The position numbers and the translations under genes are program-made. This document shows, one piece after another, positions 37,060 through 49,885 of a DNA stretch of 64,000 bases. How positions within the stretch are numbered: the stretch's first letter is position 1; each line of letters starts with the position of its first letter. The stretch covers positions 3,286,001 to 3,350,000 of the forward strand of contig JAJFZO010000344.1 of NCBI GenBank assembly GCA_021397835.1, written 5' to 3'. Under the pieces are notes generated by a model that was given only the letters and a program-made list of their open reading frames with translations, did not search any database and had not been told where the DNA came from. The stretch comes from Moringa oleifera (Eukaryota; Streptophyta; Magnoliopsida; Brassicales; Moringaceae).

Positions 37060-39535
37060 ATGTTTGCTGATAGAAAGTCAGAGGCGTATTATAGGGATGA
37101 ATAACTTTTTAGATTATGCTGTTCAGAATAGTGATAACCCTAAATTAGTTCGGTGTCCATGTATTAAATGTGGTAACATGAAACGTCATACTCCATATGA
37201 GATAGGGAATCATTTATATATATATGGAGTTGATAACAGCTATCAAAACTGGATATGGCACGAAGAAACTAGTATTGTTGGGTTTTCTACTAGTAAGAAT
37301 ACTAAGGTTGTTAGGGAGGTAGAACACATCGAAGAAGTTGATAACACTGTAGAAATGCTACAAGAGGCATATGCAGAGTATGATAGTAATCCTAACCACT
37401 TTGACAGATTATTTTGTGATGCTGAGAAACCTTTGTATTCTGGATCAGTAAAGTTTACTAAATTATATGCTTTAATCAAATTGTACAATTTGAAAGCAAA
37501 ATATGGTTGGTCCGATCAAAACTTTAGTGATCTTTTAAATTTGATTGCCGAAATATTGCCTGATAATAATGAAAAACCTACATCCATGTATGATACCAAG
37601 AAAATATTGAATGCATTAGACATGGAGTATCAAAAGATTCATACCTGTCCAAATGATTGCATATTATATCGGAAGGAGTTTTAGGATGACATTCAATATC
37701 CAACTTGCGGACTTTCAAGATGGAAAGTAATGAAACACGGTAACAAAATAAAGATTGGTGTGCCTGCTAAGGTATTGTAGTATTTTTCACTAATACCAAG
37801 ATTTAGAAGAATGTTCAAAAGTTCTGAAATATCAAAACACCTTACATGGCATTCAAATAAAAGAGAAATTGATGGTTAGTTGAGGCATCCATCAGATATA
37901 CCATAATGAAAATTGGTTGACTACATGTGGCTAGAGTTTGCTTCAGAGCCAAGAAACTTAAGGCTTGCCATATCAGTAGATGAGATTAATCCACACAGTA
38001 CATTAAGTAGTTAATATAGTTATTGACCGATGATTATAGTGAATTATAATTTACCACCATGGTTAATAATGAAGAGAAAGTTCATGATGTTGACATTACT
38101 AATATCAGGTCCTAAACAACCTGGTAATGATATCGATGTCTACTTGGCTACGGTTATAGAAAACTTAAAAATATTATGGGATACAGATGTAAAAGTACAT
38201 GATACATATCGTAATGAGTCATTCAACTTGAAAACTGTTTTGTTACGGACAATCAATGATTTTTCCTACAAATGGTAATTTATCTAGTTGCACTGTTAAA
38301 GAGTATTATGTTTGTCCTATCTATGCTAAGAACACCCCAAGTTAGTCACTTAAAATATAGTAAAAAGATGTCATATGTTGGACACAAGAGATTCTTACCA
38401 CGACATCATCCTTACCGTAGACAGAAATAAGATTTCAATGGTGAACAAGAAGTCAGAATTGCTCCCTAACTATTAAGTAATGAAGAAGTCTTTCATAAAG
38501 TTCAATATTTAGTAAATTCATGGGAAAAGTCAAAGAAACAAAGTACAATGAGTAAAAAAGATGTTGTTACACAGTGTTGAAAAAAGAGGTCGATTTTATT
38601 TGACTTATCATATTGGAAGTCCATGCTTATCAAACAAATTCTAGATGTCATGCACATTGAAAAGAATATTTGTGATAGTCTTCTTGGGACATTGCTTGAT
38701 ATTCTAGGAAATTTTAAAGACAGATTAGCTTCAAGAATGGATTTGGAAGATATGGGGTTAAGGTTTGAGTTGGAACCACAAGTTCGCGGTAATCGTGCAT
38801 TTCTATTACTTGCATGCTACACTTTATCTGGGGAAGAAAAAAATATATTTTGTAAAGTTTTCAGTGAGATTAAGGTCCTAAATGGGTATTCTTCCAACAT
38901 CAAAATCTGTATCTATGGACGACTTGAAACTATATGGGTTGAAGTCGAATGATTATCATATCCTAATGCAACAACTTTTACCTATTACTTTACGAGGTGT
39001 GTTACCCAAACATGTTAGATATGCTTTCATTAGACTTTGCATGTTCTTCAGTTTGTTATGCCAAAAGGTGGTAGATGTGTCAAAGTTAGATGGAATCCAA
39101 AACAAACTTTTCACATGTTTGCTTGAGAAATACTTTCCTCTCAGTTTTTTCGATATTATGATCCATCTCATTATTCATCTTATCATACAAGTAAAATTAT
39201 GTGGTCCCGTGTATTTACAATGGATGTACCATTTGAAAGATACATAAAAGTGTTAAAGGGTTATGCTCGAAATCGTAATAGACCTGAAGGTAGTAGTGCC
39301 GAGTCGTACCTTGCAGAAGAGGCATTAGAATTCTGTATTGACTATTTATCTGGTATGGATATTATTGGAATTTTCCCATGAAAGAATGTATTTGGTCATT
39401 CAACTCGAAATGACAAAGCTCTAACTAGTAGAAATGTTGAAAAAGCTGATAATGTTTTCCTTTATCAAGTGCACTTGTATGTTTTGATGAATACGAGTGA
39501 AGTTCAACCATATATAGGGTAATTAAATTTTGTGA
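37060..39535 (+). pseudogene. CACTA transposase TNP2, broken
   Basis: The DDE-type transposase that cuts the element. An ATG at 37060 gives MFADRKSEAYYR, then a one-base frameshift near 37095 and the frame NNFLDYAVQNSDNP with the cysteine motif VRCPCIKC, the transposase-associated domain. At 38036-38150 comes the TNP2 hallmark NYNLPPWLIMKRKFMMLTLL followed by ISGPKQPGNDIDVYLA. At 38623-38760 it reads KQILDVMHIEKNICDSLLGT and LASRMDLEDMGLR. A frameshift near 38885 leads to VSMDDLKLYGLKSNDYHILM (DUF4218 region), LLEKYFPLSFFDIM and CGPVYLQWMY. Another frame change gives ARNRNRPEGSSAESYLAEEA near 39265-39325. Several stops occur in between (for example 37682 and 37780). Domain order is complete but the product is not encoded. 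Confidence 0.82.
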
Positions 39536-39599
39536 CTCATAATTTATTGTTATATCAAATAATATTTCAATTGCTATTTAATGATTTATTCTTAATATG

Positions 39600-40420
39600 C
39601 AGTGAGCATTTAAATCAGTTAAGGATTGACAATTCTACAAAGTCAAAACAACTCAAATGGTTACATGATCAATAAAATTGAACCTTGAGTAATTGGTTAT
39701 GCACACAGGTAAGAATACTTATTGTTGTCTAGACATTAAATTTATTTTTAATATGATTCATCTAATATATGTTATGATACAGATTGAGAATGAATTTTTA
39801 TTATTCAATTATAATGTCTCATTAACACTATGATGGATTACCTATGGTCCTCGATCCATAGTAATCAAGTATCCTGGATATATCATCAACGGTTTTCACT
39901 TTTACACAAAGCAACGAGATAATTCAAGAATCCATCAAAATAGTGGTGTCAATCTAGTTGTCAATACCATGCAAATCTTCAGTGCTAAGGATAAAAATCC
40001 AATATATGTTGATTTGTCATTCTATGGAGTTATACAAGAAATATGGAAACTAGATTATACAATGTTCAGAGTGTCAATTTTCAAATGTGATTGGATTTAG
40101 AATAGTAACGATGTTAAAGTTGATGATCTAGGAGTTATGCCAGTTGATCTCAATCGAATTGGACATAGAAATAATCAGTTTATATTAACTTTGTAAGCAA
40201 GATAAGTATTTTATATTGAAGATCCAATTTATGCCAAATGCTCTATAGTACTGTCAACATCTCCAAAAGACTATGATGAAGATGACGATTTGTGCAATAT
40301 TAGTGTAGAACACATGTCTTTTTGTAATAATTTGCCACCTGCTGATTTATTTGACCAAATAGATGAGCATCATCTTGCATATACTCGAGACAATGATGAA
40401 GGATTATGGGTTTGAGTATT
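39600..40420 (+). pseudogene. CACTA DUF4218 tail and DUF4216 region, broken
   Basis: EHLNQLRIDNSTKSKQLKWL near 39604-39663 is the usual link after DUF4218. The stretch 39840-40190 then reads YPGYIINGFHFYTKQRDNSR, NSGVNLVVNTMQIFSAKDKN, FYGVIQEIWKLDYTMFRVSI and VMPVDLNRIGH, which is DUF4216 almost from end to end with a few stops and frame changes. It finishes with YIEDPIYAKCSIVLS and an acidic tail ending near 40413. This is normally the C-terminal part of the TNP2 gene. It is well preserved, but one intron-like gap and stops prevent a continuous frame. Confidence 0.75.
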
Positions 40421-40545
40421 TTTTAAGGTAGTGATCAATTGCCTCATGTGTCAAAGTTATCGTGTTTTTTATAATTTTATTTTATTTTATTTTTTAAATT
40501 TTATCATGTTATATCATATTTTGCATATATTATGGTAACTATATT

Positions 40546-41780
40546 TTGTTCTTGTTTATACATTTGATCGATCCTTCTGAACACTCAAGTGAAGGCCCTC
40601 AAGGGTCAAAAAAACAAGGTATCATCAGTATGCTAAAGATAATTAAGAGTCGTGCTTTCGGAGTTAAGCTCACGATCGAGGTAAATAATAAAGGTCAACC
40701 AATTGGGAGGAATGTCATCCAGTTCAATAGCTATATTGGGGTGATGGTACGTAATACAGTGCCCATAAATATCGTGAATTGGCACTCAGTGAGCATTGAA
40801 ATGAAAAATAAGATTTGAGAAACAATATTGGTAAGTTAAATGAAACATAACGTAGTATTGCTTTTCAAGTAGTTTATTACTAATTAATTTGATTTGTACC
40901 AATCCATTTTTTTATAATATATTGTAAGAGATGTATGATATTGATGTGAGCATGAAAAGGTACGTACTTCAGTCTGTTGCAAACAAATGGAGGAACTTCA
41001 AGACCAATCTTACATCAAAGCACATATTCCCTCACATTGATGACTTCGAATTTCTATCATTTCCACCTGAAGAATACAACAGTGTTATAGATGTTAGGAT
41101 GAGGCAAGAATTTTTGAACTCTCGTATAACAAAAGAGTTTTAGGTATATATTTATAGTTAGTAAAGTTTTTGTTTATATAATTTTCTCCGAATGTTGATG
41201 TGTATTGATTTTACAACAAAAGAGACAAATAGCAAAAGAGAAAAGAAAGAAGAATGTGTATAACCATCATTTATCTCTAAAGGGATTTACAGGGCTGGAG
41301 AGTGAACTTGTAAGTTTTTTTTTTTAATTTATTATGTTTATAATTGATAATAAATTCATTTCATAGTATGTTTTAAAATCTAACATGTTCACTCTTTATG
41401 TTAAAAAAAGAAACAAGCATTGGGTAGCGATGCTCAAATTGATTGTACCTTATTGTGAAAGGCTTCACGACAGAATAAAAAGGGAGAACATATGAATGAT
41501 GCGAGCCGAGTGTGTGGGAAAAGAATTGTAAGTGTTGTTCAACTTTTTTTTCTAGCATTTATAGTAATAAATTTCATGTTCATTGATTAATTTTATTACA
41601 ACATTGTAGGATGAGTTGATAACACAGAGCACACAAGGTAAATTTATAAAGTTCGATCCAGAAGACGTACTGACGAAAGTTTTTGGTACACCTGAGCATC
41701 TCGGATGAATTAGAGGTCAAGGATCTGGGGTAACTATCACATCTTATTTTGGGAAGCTCAAAAAGTTGAATGTATTTCAA
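40546..41780 (+). pseudogene. CACTA second gene, Transposase_24-like region, broken
   Basis: Frames at 40600-40815 and 40931-41140 read VNNKGQPIGRNVIQFNSYIG, VMVRNTVPINIVNWHSVSIE, MKRYVLQSVANKWRNFK and TNLTSKHIF. This matches the plant Ptta/En/Spm-type protein that forms the first half of the second CACTA gene and is thought to bind element DNA. Further exons at about 41220-41700 are visible as lysine-rich and GSDAQID-like pieces with splice-like borders. Stops and missing joins make it non-functional. Confidence 0.65.
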
Positions 41781-42799
41781 GGTATGCAATGAGATCAACA
41801 ACAATTGGCAGAGATGATGAGGTGGTTCACGAAGTATAAAGAAGTTTTGACAAATATTCTTGCGAACAAACTGATGATGTCCGGCAAGAAAAATCTATAA
41901 TGCAATTTCATTCGAGTAAAGCTAGCAACAATATGACTGGATTATTTGGGGAAAAAGAATATCCAATACCTCAATCACCTATGCTGGTCATACCATCAGC
42001 ACATGCACCTGCACTAGCACCATACAGCAATAAAGTATGTTACATGTTAATCATAGAAAGATGTGATATTAATAATATTACGAACGTAACTTCTATTTTT
42101 TTGGATCATTATAGTGTAAGTCATGCCATATGTTCATCCAGTCATCAGACTATATAGTGGCAAGTGGGGTTATCTTCATGGATCATACTCCTAATCAGAT
42201 GGTCCACATGCGTCCATTATTTTCTGGTGATGTTCGGGTGACAGTGGATGTTGCTATTTATGATGATGCACAGTTACTTCGTCCAAACCCAGACGGTGAA
42301 TTAATAAATGTTTTTTCTACATTTGGCTCAGTTGTTGCTTGGCCTCGAGATTAAGTCATTATTAGCACACATAAGGTAATGTTTTTGGTAATATATTTTA
42401 TAAAGTAACCTATTAATGTTAATTAAGTTTGTAAAATTTTTTTAACTATCAACTATAGAGCAACAAGGTAAGTTGTCAGTTAAGAAAGCACCAACATTGA
42501 CAAAACCATAATCATCGCAACAAGTATCTTTCGTTAGGCTATCATCAGGATTATGAAAGATGTATAATTATGTTAATAAAGTGATGGCACCTGATGAAGC
42601 AATACACATACCTTTTACTGAAGTCTTTACTTCTGATGGACATATATTTATGGTTCGAGAAGATGTCATGTAATTTTATCACATGGAAGAGCTAAGTGTC
42701 ACAATTATTTAGACTTACATTGTGTACGTATGTCTTTTGAATTTTTATTTGATTATTATTGTTTGGCTACATCATATTTATATTTTTCTTACTCTTTAT

Positions 42800-43475
42800 T
42801 ATTTTAGTAAACTTTATACTGATTTAGCTGCACTTGGCTTAGAAAAGTATTTTGTATTTGCTAATCCGTTAACATTGTCATATGAAATATCTATGAGTAT
42901 AGACACTGAAACTCGTTACCTAGCCAATAGAATGGTAGATCCATATGACGGAGGAATAGTGATATTTCCTTATAACTTGAGGTGAGTTATAATGCTAGTT
43001 AAAATTATTAATAGTTTTATTGAAAGTGCTTTTAACATTTATTTTTCAAAATGTAAGCACAACTGGTTGTTGGTGATTGTCGAGCCTTGTAGTTTTATAC
43101 GCAGCATTTTTGATCATTTGAACCATGGTTCTCGTCAGGAACTAGATCAACTGATGTCCACATAAGTGAAAATATTTTAATTTATGTTAGTATGTATTTT
43201 TTTTTACTCTTAAGAATACTGAATTTTTTTTTATTGGTAGCTCTTTTAAATTGTTCTAAGTTTTCAAAGAATCAAGCAATAAGTGCATTCCTAGGAAAAT
43301 TCCTGCTAAGGTCTGTATATTTAAACCTATATGTGATGTTAGTTTTATTTTGTAAATATAACAATTAAAAATTTTTAATGCAGTGTCCACATCAGCCTTC
43401 AAATACTGAGTGTAGATATTATGTTGTAAAATTTTTAAGGGACATCATTGATAGACGTGATAGAAGTATCCCATA
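42800..43475 (+). pseudogene. CACTA Ulp1-like cysteine protease region, broken
   Basis: The C-terminal half of the second CACTA gene resembles SUMO proteases of the Ulp1 (C48) family. After DLAALGLEKYFVFANP and DGGIVIFPYNLR (42823-42983), a frame at 43058-43090 reads HNWLLVIVEP, carrying the catalytic histidine before the conserved tryptophan. IRSIFDHLN (about 43100-43125) takes the place of the aspartate segment. QCPHQPSNTECRYYVVKFLR at 43381-43440 carries the glutamine and the catalytic cysteine (the C in TEC). Catalytic residues are therefore still visible but introns and frame breaks separate them. Transposon-captured Ulp1 genes of this kind are common in plants. Confidence 0.7.
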
Positions 43476-44059
43476 TATAAAAACGGTAAGTTTTTAAATA
43501 TTTGCTTATGTAAATACTTAAGTAATTAATTGATGTGCTTATTAAAAATTTTAATTGGACTAACTGTTTTTTTTTAATATAATTAGCGGATATAGATATT
43601 TACAACCAATCGGATATTGATGAAGTTAGAAAGGAGGTTGGACAATTTCTTTGGAGTGCCATATTGAAAAGTTGAACCTTGAAGATTTTTGTACACATGA
43701 ACATTATTGAATTTATATAGTTAAATTTTTAGGATTATGTAATATTTTAACTCATGTATTGTATATATAGAGTTCAATTATGACATCAAATTTTTTTTTT
43801 GTTTTGTTTATCTCTTATTATTTTTTTGAATTAAATTATTTTGAGTGTTTTTAAATATGAAAGAAGTAATGACGATCTCTGTGAGAATGGTATTGAAGTA
43901 TATAACATAAAATTTTAGTTGCATATTGTGAAGAATTGTATTGATATATATGGATGATGGGAAAGAGATGAAAAATTTTATATATGCAGATTTTGGATAA
44001 TTTGAATATAAATACAAAAAATACCTTTAAGGATAATTTTATAATAATTGTAATTAAAA

Positions 44060-44300
44060 GGGCCCCCTTTAATGACAGTTTTATTGAAACTGTCATCAAC
44101 AAGTCATCACTTTAACGACAGTTCCCTCCTTTTTAACAACAGTTTCAATAAAACTGTCATTAAAGATAATGTTTTTAATGACAGTTTAATAATTGTAATT
44201 AAAATTTTTTTCCCTTTAATGATATGAATAAAGATGACAGTTTTACAACTGTCATTAAAAGACATTTTTAACTGTCATTAAAGCTTTTATTTGTTATAAT
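44060..44300. repeat. Right subterminal repeats of the CACTA element
   Basis: Copies of TTTAATGACAGTTTTATTGA and its inverse AATAAAACTGTCATTAAAG recur at about 44069, 44112, 44140, 44174, 44228 and 44258. The core ACTGTCATTAAA resembles the left-end core AACTGRCNTTAAA but is not identical, as expected for the two ends of one CACTA element. Confidence 0.75.
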
Positions 44301-44307
44301 GATGGTA

Positions 44308-46560
44308 CCAGATTGACAAGCTCTAACCTGCCCTTACATCGCACGCCTTATAGTAGAGACTGCAAGAAGATTTTCATAAATAGTGTAAATAAGTGACTTG
44401 ATTTAACATTTTTTACAATTTTTTGGGTTATTTCATGTCATTATTTCTATTTTCATATTTTAATTTAATAATTCGCATCTTCATTTTAGAATATTCTCCT
44501 TCCTTTTTCATGTCATATCTTTTTTTTTATATTTCGTATCTTCATTTCATATTTTGTAGCTTATTTTTTCATTTTGTATTTTCTTGCCATATTCCATTTC
44601 TTCATTTCTTATTTTGTACCTTAATTTTTCATTTTGTGTCTTCTTTTTTTTTTTTTTTCATATTTCATATTTTTATTTATAATTGTATCTTCATTTTTGA
44701 TTTCGTGTCTTTGTTTCACATCTTTGTTATTTATTTCATATCTTCATTTCATATTTCATATTTTCATTTAATTAATTTTGTATCTCCATTTAATTATTTG
44801 TTTTGTATATTTTGATTCGAGTATTGATTTTGTCATTCTAAATGAAAGCTAAGCTAATAACTCAGTAAGTTGCTTCTAAAACTATGTACTTTGTTTTCGT
44901 GTTTAATTTAAGCTTCCATGCTTTGCTTTCTTGAATGGTACCATATTGTTGTAACATCATTTAGAATTTTCATATATTCTTTATTAAATCGAGTCTTACT
45001 TTGGTGACCACAGCAAGTAATGTTGTCATACAAACATATAAAATTGTAACTTGTTTTTGTTACAAGATTAAGAAACATAACTTTTTTCTGTTACAAGATT
45101 TAGAAACATAACTTGCTTTCATTACTAGATTTGAGAATCATTACTTTTTTTTTATACAAGATTAAGAATCATTACTTCTTTTTAAGATTTGATTTAGACT
45201 TTTTCATATAGTTTTTATAATTTTTTAACTTTATTTCTTATGTGTTTATGTGTTTTTCCAGCAGATTAATGCATATTTAGATCTCCTATAGAAAAAGCAA
45301 AAGAAATTTTCTAATGTATATGCATAGGATGTCTGTATCTATGACCTTTTACTTTACGCAAGTGTGACTCTTTTCTTTATATTGGTTTTGATGATTTGGT
45401 TTGCAAAAGTTTCTTAACATAGGAGTAATCTAGACACTGATTGTCCTCCTTTTAGCTCTAATTATGAATCCCACAAGTAAGAAAACAGACTTCTAGATTA
45501 TATATGCAGCCGATATTGAATGGTTTCTAAGGTGGCATACCGTGAAACAGGTGATTTCTTTGAACTTATTGCATTATAGGTTTATTTTATTCGCAAGCCA
45601 AACGCCAAGATTGCTAACCTACCATTGTCATACACACTACATCCAAAGACAAAAGTTTTATATAAAAAAAAAATCGTGAGTCATTTAATTATGTATTTGA
45701 TAACAAAATTAAAGTGGTGATTACTTCCTAATTATATTAGACTATGATGTGATTTTTTTTTAAAAAAAGATGAGGATGAAAAAGGATCACTTGTATTATG
45801 ATTTTTATTTTATTATATATATATGTATATATTAATTTTGTAAAGTAATAATTCATTTGTTAATTGAAAATCTTTTTGATAAATCTTTTATCCATAATTT
45901 GATGACAATTAAGTTACGATCCAAGTTCTCATTATGTGTGGATTAGCAACAAATGACAAAATTCTTCAATATGAAGTCATGAACTGGTAATCAAGTCATA
46001 ATTTTTAATATACAATTTGTTTAATTTAATCATAATTTCATTAAAACAGTGTACAATTTATTTGATCAAGTCATGAATATAAGACACAAATTATATATAT
46101 GTATATATATAAAATATACAATTTGTTTAATCTAGTTATAATTATATTAAAACAGTATATAATTTATTTGATTAAGTTATGAATATAAGACATAAATTAT
46201 ATATATATATAATATATATATATATATAAGGCATGATTATAGAAACAAAGTTACGAAATTAGTCATGACAACATATAATTTGGGAAATCAAGTCATAAGA
46301 TGCATATTATCTTTTTATTTTCTTACGTTTTAGGTAAACGAGACATAATTTTGTAAAAGATACGAATAACAGATGCATTACCAACTATGATCTAGTTCGT
46401 TTGCACATTGCAATCAACAACCTTAACCATATGATAATGAACAATCTCAAACAGATAATAGTCAACATATCATGAATTTAACATTTATGATGTAATTGAT
46501 CAAGTATATTTGATGATCAAGAGTAGCTTACCCTATCATAATATTATAGGCTTGGATATG
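44308..46560. other. AT-rich spacer with tandem repeats between two transposon blocks
   Basis: Positions 44430-44800 repeat words like CATTTTGTATCTTCATTTC and give a Phe/Ile-rich artefact frame. Positions 45046-45190 contain about 4.5 copies of a 30-32 base unit (AACTTNTTTNTGTTACAAGATTNAGAAACAT). Positions 46000-46215 contain two copies, about 108 bases each, starting AATATACAATTTGTTTAAT, with TA-rich tails. No gene is recognised. The block may belong to the element interrupted by the CACTA insertion or to the MULE. Confidence 0.45.
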
Positions 46561-46589
46561 TCAACTGATTATGTCTATATTAGCCATAT

Positions 46590-48981
46590 CTAAAACATTT
46601 TTTTTACGCATCCTTTCTCCATCAGAATGTATTTTTTGCTCTCTCGGACAACCCGTTGGCTTACCATTATTCGATGATAATACCACAGCCTTTTTGACTT
46701 TCTTAAATATGTCTTAATCATACTTATCACCTATTGGATAGATGAACTCAATGTATGCTACTAGATGCTCATGTTTCTAACAGTTAGAGTAAATGGTTAT
46801 AAAATCAATATTACAATCCCTACAAACAATGAAAATTATTAAAGTTACCACAACAAATAATAATGAATAATAAAAATATTAACAAAAAATAATCAATCAC
46901 TTACAAGTTAGTAATGCATGCGTACATGATAAAAGATCAATCTAAAACTCCTTACAAGTGCAAGTACATTTCATAAGGTTAACAAACATCTTTTTACCTT
47001 TGTGTCTAGCTAAAAATATACTCTAATCAATATTGAAAGTCATCATCTATAATAAAGATTTTTGTTTCTCTGTTATCAACGAATAAACTTGTTCTTTAAT
47101 GAATTGCAATAAAGCCATGGTGAGTAACTCACAAGCAAATCATATATACAAATTCAAGCTGTTAGGTTGGTGGTCATGATTAGTATTGTTTTCAAGAGCA
47201 ATACACACGTGACCATTTTCTTGAATCTTCTTTCATGAGATATTCAGAGGCTTTAGAGTGATCAACTTATAACTCATTCATTAATTTAATGAATTCAAAT
47301 TCTCGATAGGCCTTGGATGTACTATAAAGTACCTTAGATATATATTTTTTCTTGAATTTATTCTTTATGTTCTAGGCCATATACTAAAAACATAAACCAT
47401 GATAAGAATCAGAGAAAATGTTTACCATGACGTTTGCAATACTAGTTTGATGATCTAATGTAATAATAAATTTTCCAATTGGATCAATTGCTTCTTTCAG
47501 CTATCACAAGAATCTTTTTGATACCTCATAGTTCTTTGAGTTACCATAACTGAATGCTAATGAATATATAAATTCATTCTCATCTTTACATATCACTAAA
47601 AATATTACACCATCGACCTCCCTTTCAAGTAAGTGGCAGTAATAGTAATGATTAAATTTATTACTAAATGAGATCCCCTCAAAAATCACAAAAAAAAAAA
47701 CTTAAATCGATTAGTCCCATTTTTTATGCATATATAAGACTTAGTTCTCGAATTAACTATTTGTAAAATATGATCAATATGATAGTAGTTAGTATGATTC
47801 AACTAGATCACCATATATAAGAATTAATGCATATTTTTTAATCTTTTTAGCTTTACTATATAAAATCTGTATGCTATATAGTTCTTTCATATCGCTTATT
47901 ATATCTTTCTACTTAATTATTCTAGTATTAGTAGATAACATCTAAACCATAATTTTATCAATAATGGTAAAACTTACTTATCGATACTATTGATGCAACT
48001 CCTTATTTGTGTAAGTGTGTGTCAAATTACAATATCTAATTTTGAAGAATTGTCCTTGTGCAACTCTCACAGCATGAATCTTCCATGTATAATTTTTTTT
48101 CTATAAGCAATCTGAAATATTTATTTGTTAAATTTAGTAACTCTAATTTTAAAGTTCTCAATTAATATATGTATGTCTAAAAATTTCTTTAACTCTTTCT
48201 TATTTAGGAAAAAGTAATATCTAACAAATGTGTGAATTGAAGTTATTGGTTTCATAGTAGGAGCCAGATTAAGACTATATAATTCAACATCTAACACACT
48301 ATACCTTCTAATAGCACCATCACTTGAATTATTATGTACTTCAAGGTATACAAGTGGGACATAAAGTTGCATTAAAGGTAAAACTGAGCGTAACTTCTCA
48401 TTAAACTCTTTCATTTTTAGGTTCTATTTTTGGAATGCATTCACATTGCTCTTCGCCAATCGATTGAGTAAGTTGAGTAAAATGAGTTTCTATGATTGGG
48501 TATTCACATGTAATACCATAGTCCAGCAATTTATTTAAGTTGATCTCATAAGTATGTCTAGTGTTAGGGGAGTTTCATTATGGAAGAATGATTTCATTTC
48601 AAAATTTTCACCTTGAATAGCTGGATTGCTCTCGATATAAGAATTAAAATAATTGAATCTCTTGAAATTCTACTATTATGTGCACCATATCTGTTTTCAA
48701 TAAAATTTCACTAATCAATAATTACTTAAAAAATTATATTATTATCATACAATATAAATTTAATATCGTCGTCATTCACTAACTAAATTTTGATAGCAAG
48801 TTTTCAGATCTTACTATGGTCTATAATATAATATTATTTTTAGAGAAATCAACTTTCACATAAGATTTAATCAAATCCAACAACTGTACATACATCAAAC
48901 CCCTTTGAACAACATACCCTTTGGTTCTAATAGCTTTGCTAGTATACTTAAAACTTCTTCTTGACATAGACCACTCACCAT
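46590..48981 (-). pseudogene. MULE (MuDR-type) transposase relic, copy A
   Basis: Reading from high to low coordinates on the minus strand. An ATG at 48981 starts a poorly preserved N-terminus. A readable segment at 48414-48121 (MKEFNEKLRSVLPLMQLYVP onward) lies in the region before the catalytic core. At 47689-47440 the MULE transposase core reads FLVICKDENEFIYSLAFSYG, then QLKEAIDPIGKFIITLDHQT and VNIFSDSYHGLCF. Near 46980-46910 a SWIM-type zinc finger is recognisable: MKCTCTCKEF, a stop, then IDLLSCTHALLTCK. Downstream GKPTGCPREQKIHSDGERM (46660-46600) matches the basic tail of these proteins. Stops and gaps are many. Similarity is to MuDR/FAR1-related transposases; it is not an active gene. 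Confidence 0.7.
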
Positions 48982-49885
48982 TTTAGGTTACAATTATCTA
49001 TATTTTATGATGACAATAAAAATATTTCAGATAACAATGATGATTTTTTAAAAGACTTAGCTATTAGAGAGAAGAAGTAACGATTTCAGAGAATAAATTA
49101 ATGATTTTAGTAAAGAAGTAACGACTCAAGAAAAAAGTAATAGTTTCAGTAAATAAATACTGAATGCAAGATACAAGTAGTGATTTTATAAAATAAGTAA
49201 CAATTATATTTCAAAGTAACGAGTTAGTTAAAGAAATAATAATTTACTAGTAGAAGTTATGGATTGATGAAAGAAGTTGTGAATTATATACTGATATTAT
49301 GATTTAATAATTAATATATGATTTTTTGAAACATGATGTGATTTTTATTATCAATGCAATATTCATTAGTTTAAAGTAACAAAATATAAAACATGTCACA
49401 ATTTTTTTTTAAAACACATAAAAACTTTACATAGTTAAACTACATTATTGTTCAAATGTACATATGTCACCCTCTTGATCCACTGAAACACTTTCTAATT
49501 TTGAAGAGAAATATGTTACAAAAAAACATGAACTTTGCTATTAACGTTTATGACGTTTATTGTCCTGCAAGGGAGAATTAGTTAAAAATTTTCAATAATT
49601 GTGCTCAAATCTTTCTTCGAATCTTAGTTAGGTAGATTTTAGATACAAGGTTGAAGAGAAAGAGTGAAAAAAAGAGCTTAAAAAGAGAAAAAGGGCTTGA
49701 AGAGAGAGAGCATTTGACAAGTTACCTTAATTTTTGAATTAATAAAATTTCAAGGATATCATTGTCTTTTGTAGGGATATTTTTATCTTCACAATATATT
49801 TAAATATATGGTTTCTTTTATGATGGTGACGGGTGCTAATTTTGGCGTAGTTTTCTTGTGTTAACAAAAAACCAGCATTGTATCA
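47075..49885. repeat. Tandem duplication unit A (MULE)
   Basis: Matches unit B at 49886-52255 in the same orientation. Landmarks: ATACCTCATAGTTCTTTGA at 47521 in A and 50322 in B; the GTAACAAAATATAAAACAT block at about 49375 in A and 51839 in B; and AGAGAAAGAGTGAAAAxAAGAG at about 49656 in A and 52088 in B. The offset shrinks from about 2.80 kb to 2.43 kb, so B has lost several hundred bases relative to A. Confidence 0.7.

Larger units (their letters stand above)
34667..44304 (+). mobile_element. CACTA (En/Spm-type) DNA transposon, decayed
   Basis: A 9.6 kb element with subterminal palindromic repeats at both ends and a complete set of CACTA domains between, all on the plus strand. The left terminus reads CTACTACAAAAATTATAA. 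The right terminus, in reverse complement, reads CATCATTATAACAAATAA. With these limits the flanks are both GTA (34664-34666 and 44305-44307), fitting the 3-base target duplication of the superfamily. An alternative left start, TACTACAAAAA at 34668, and right end at 44301 give CACTA-like ends with one C-to-T change each but no matching duplication. All genes inside contain stops and frameshifts, so the copy cannot move itself. It sits inside a DUF1985-type transposon gene. Confidence 0.8.

Noticed and set aside
44423..44815. Phe/Ile-rich frame of 130 codons
   Set aside because: Produced by the T-rich repeat CATTTTGTATCTTC; no membrane-protein family features beyond composition.
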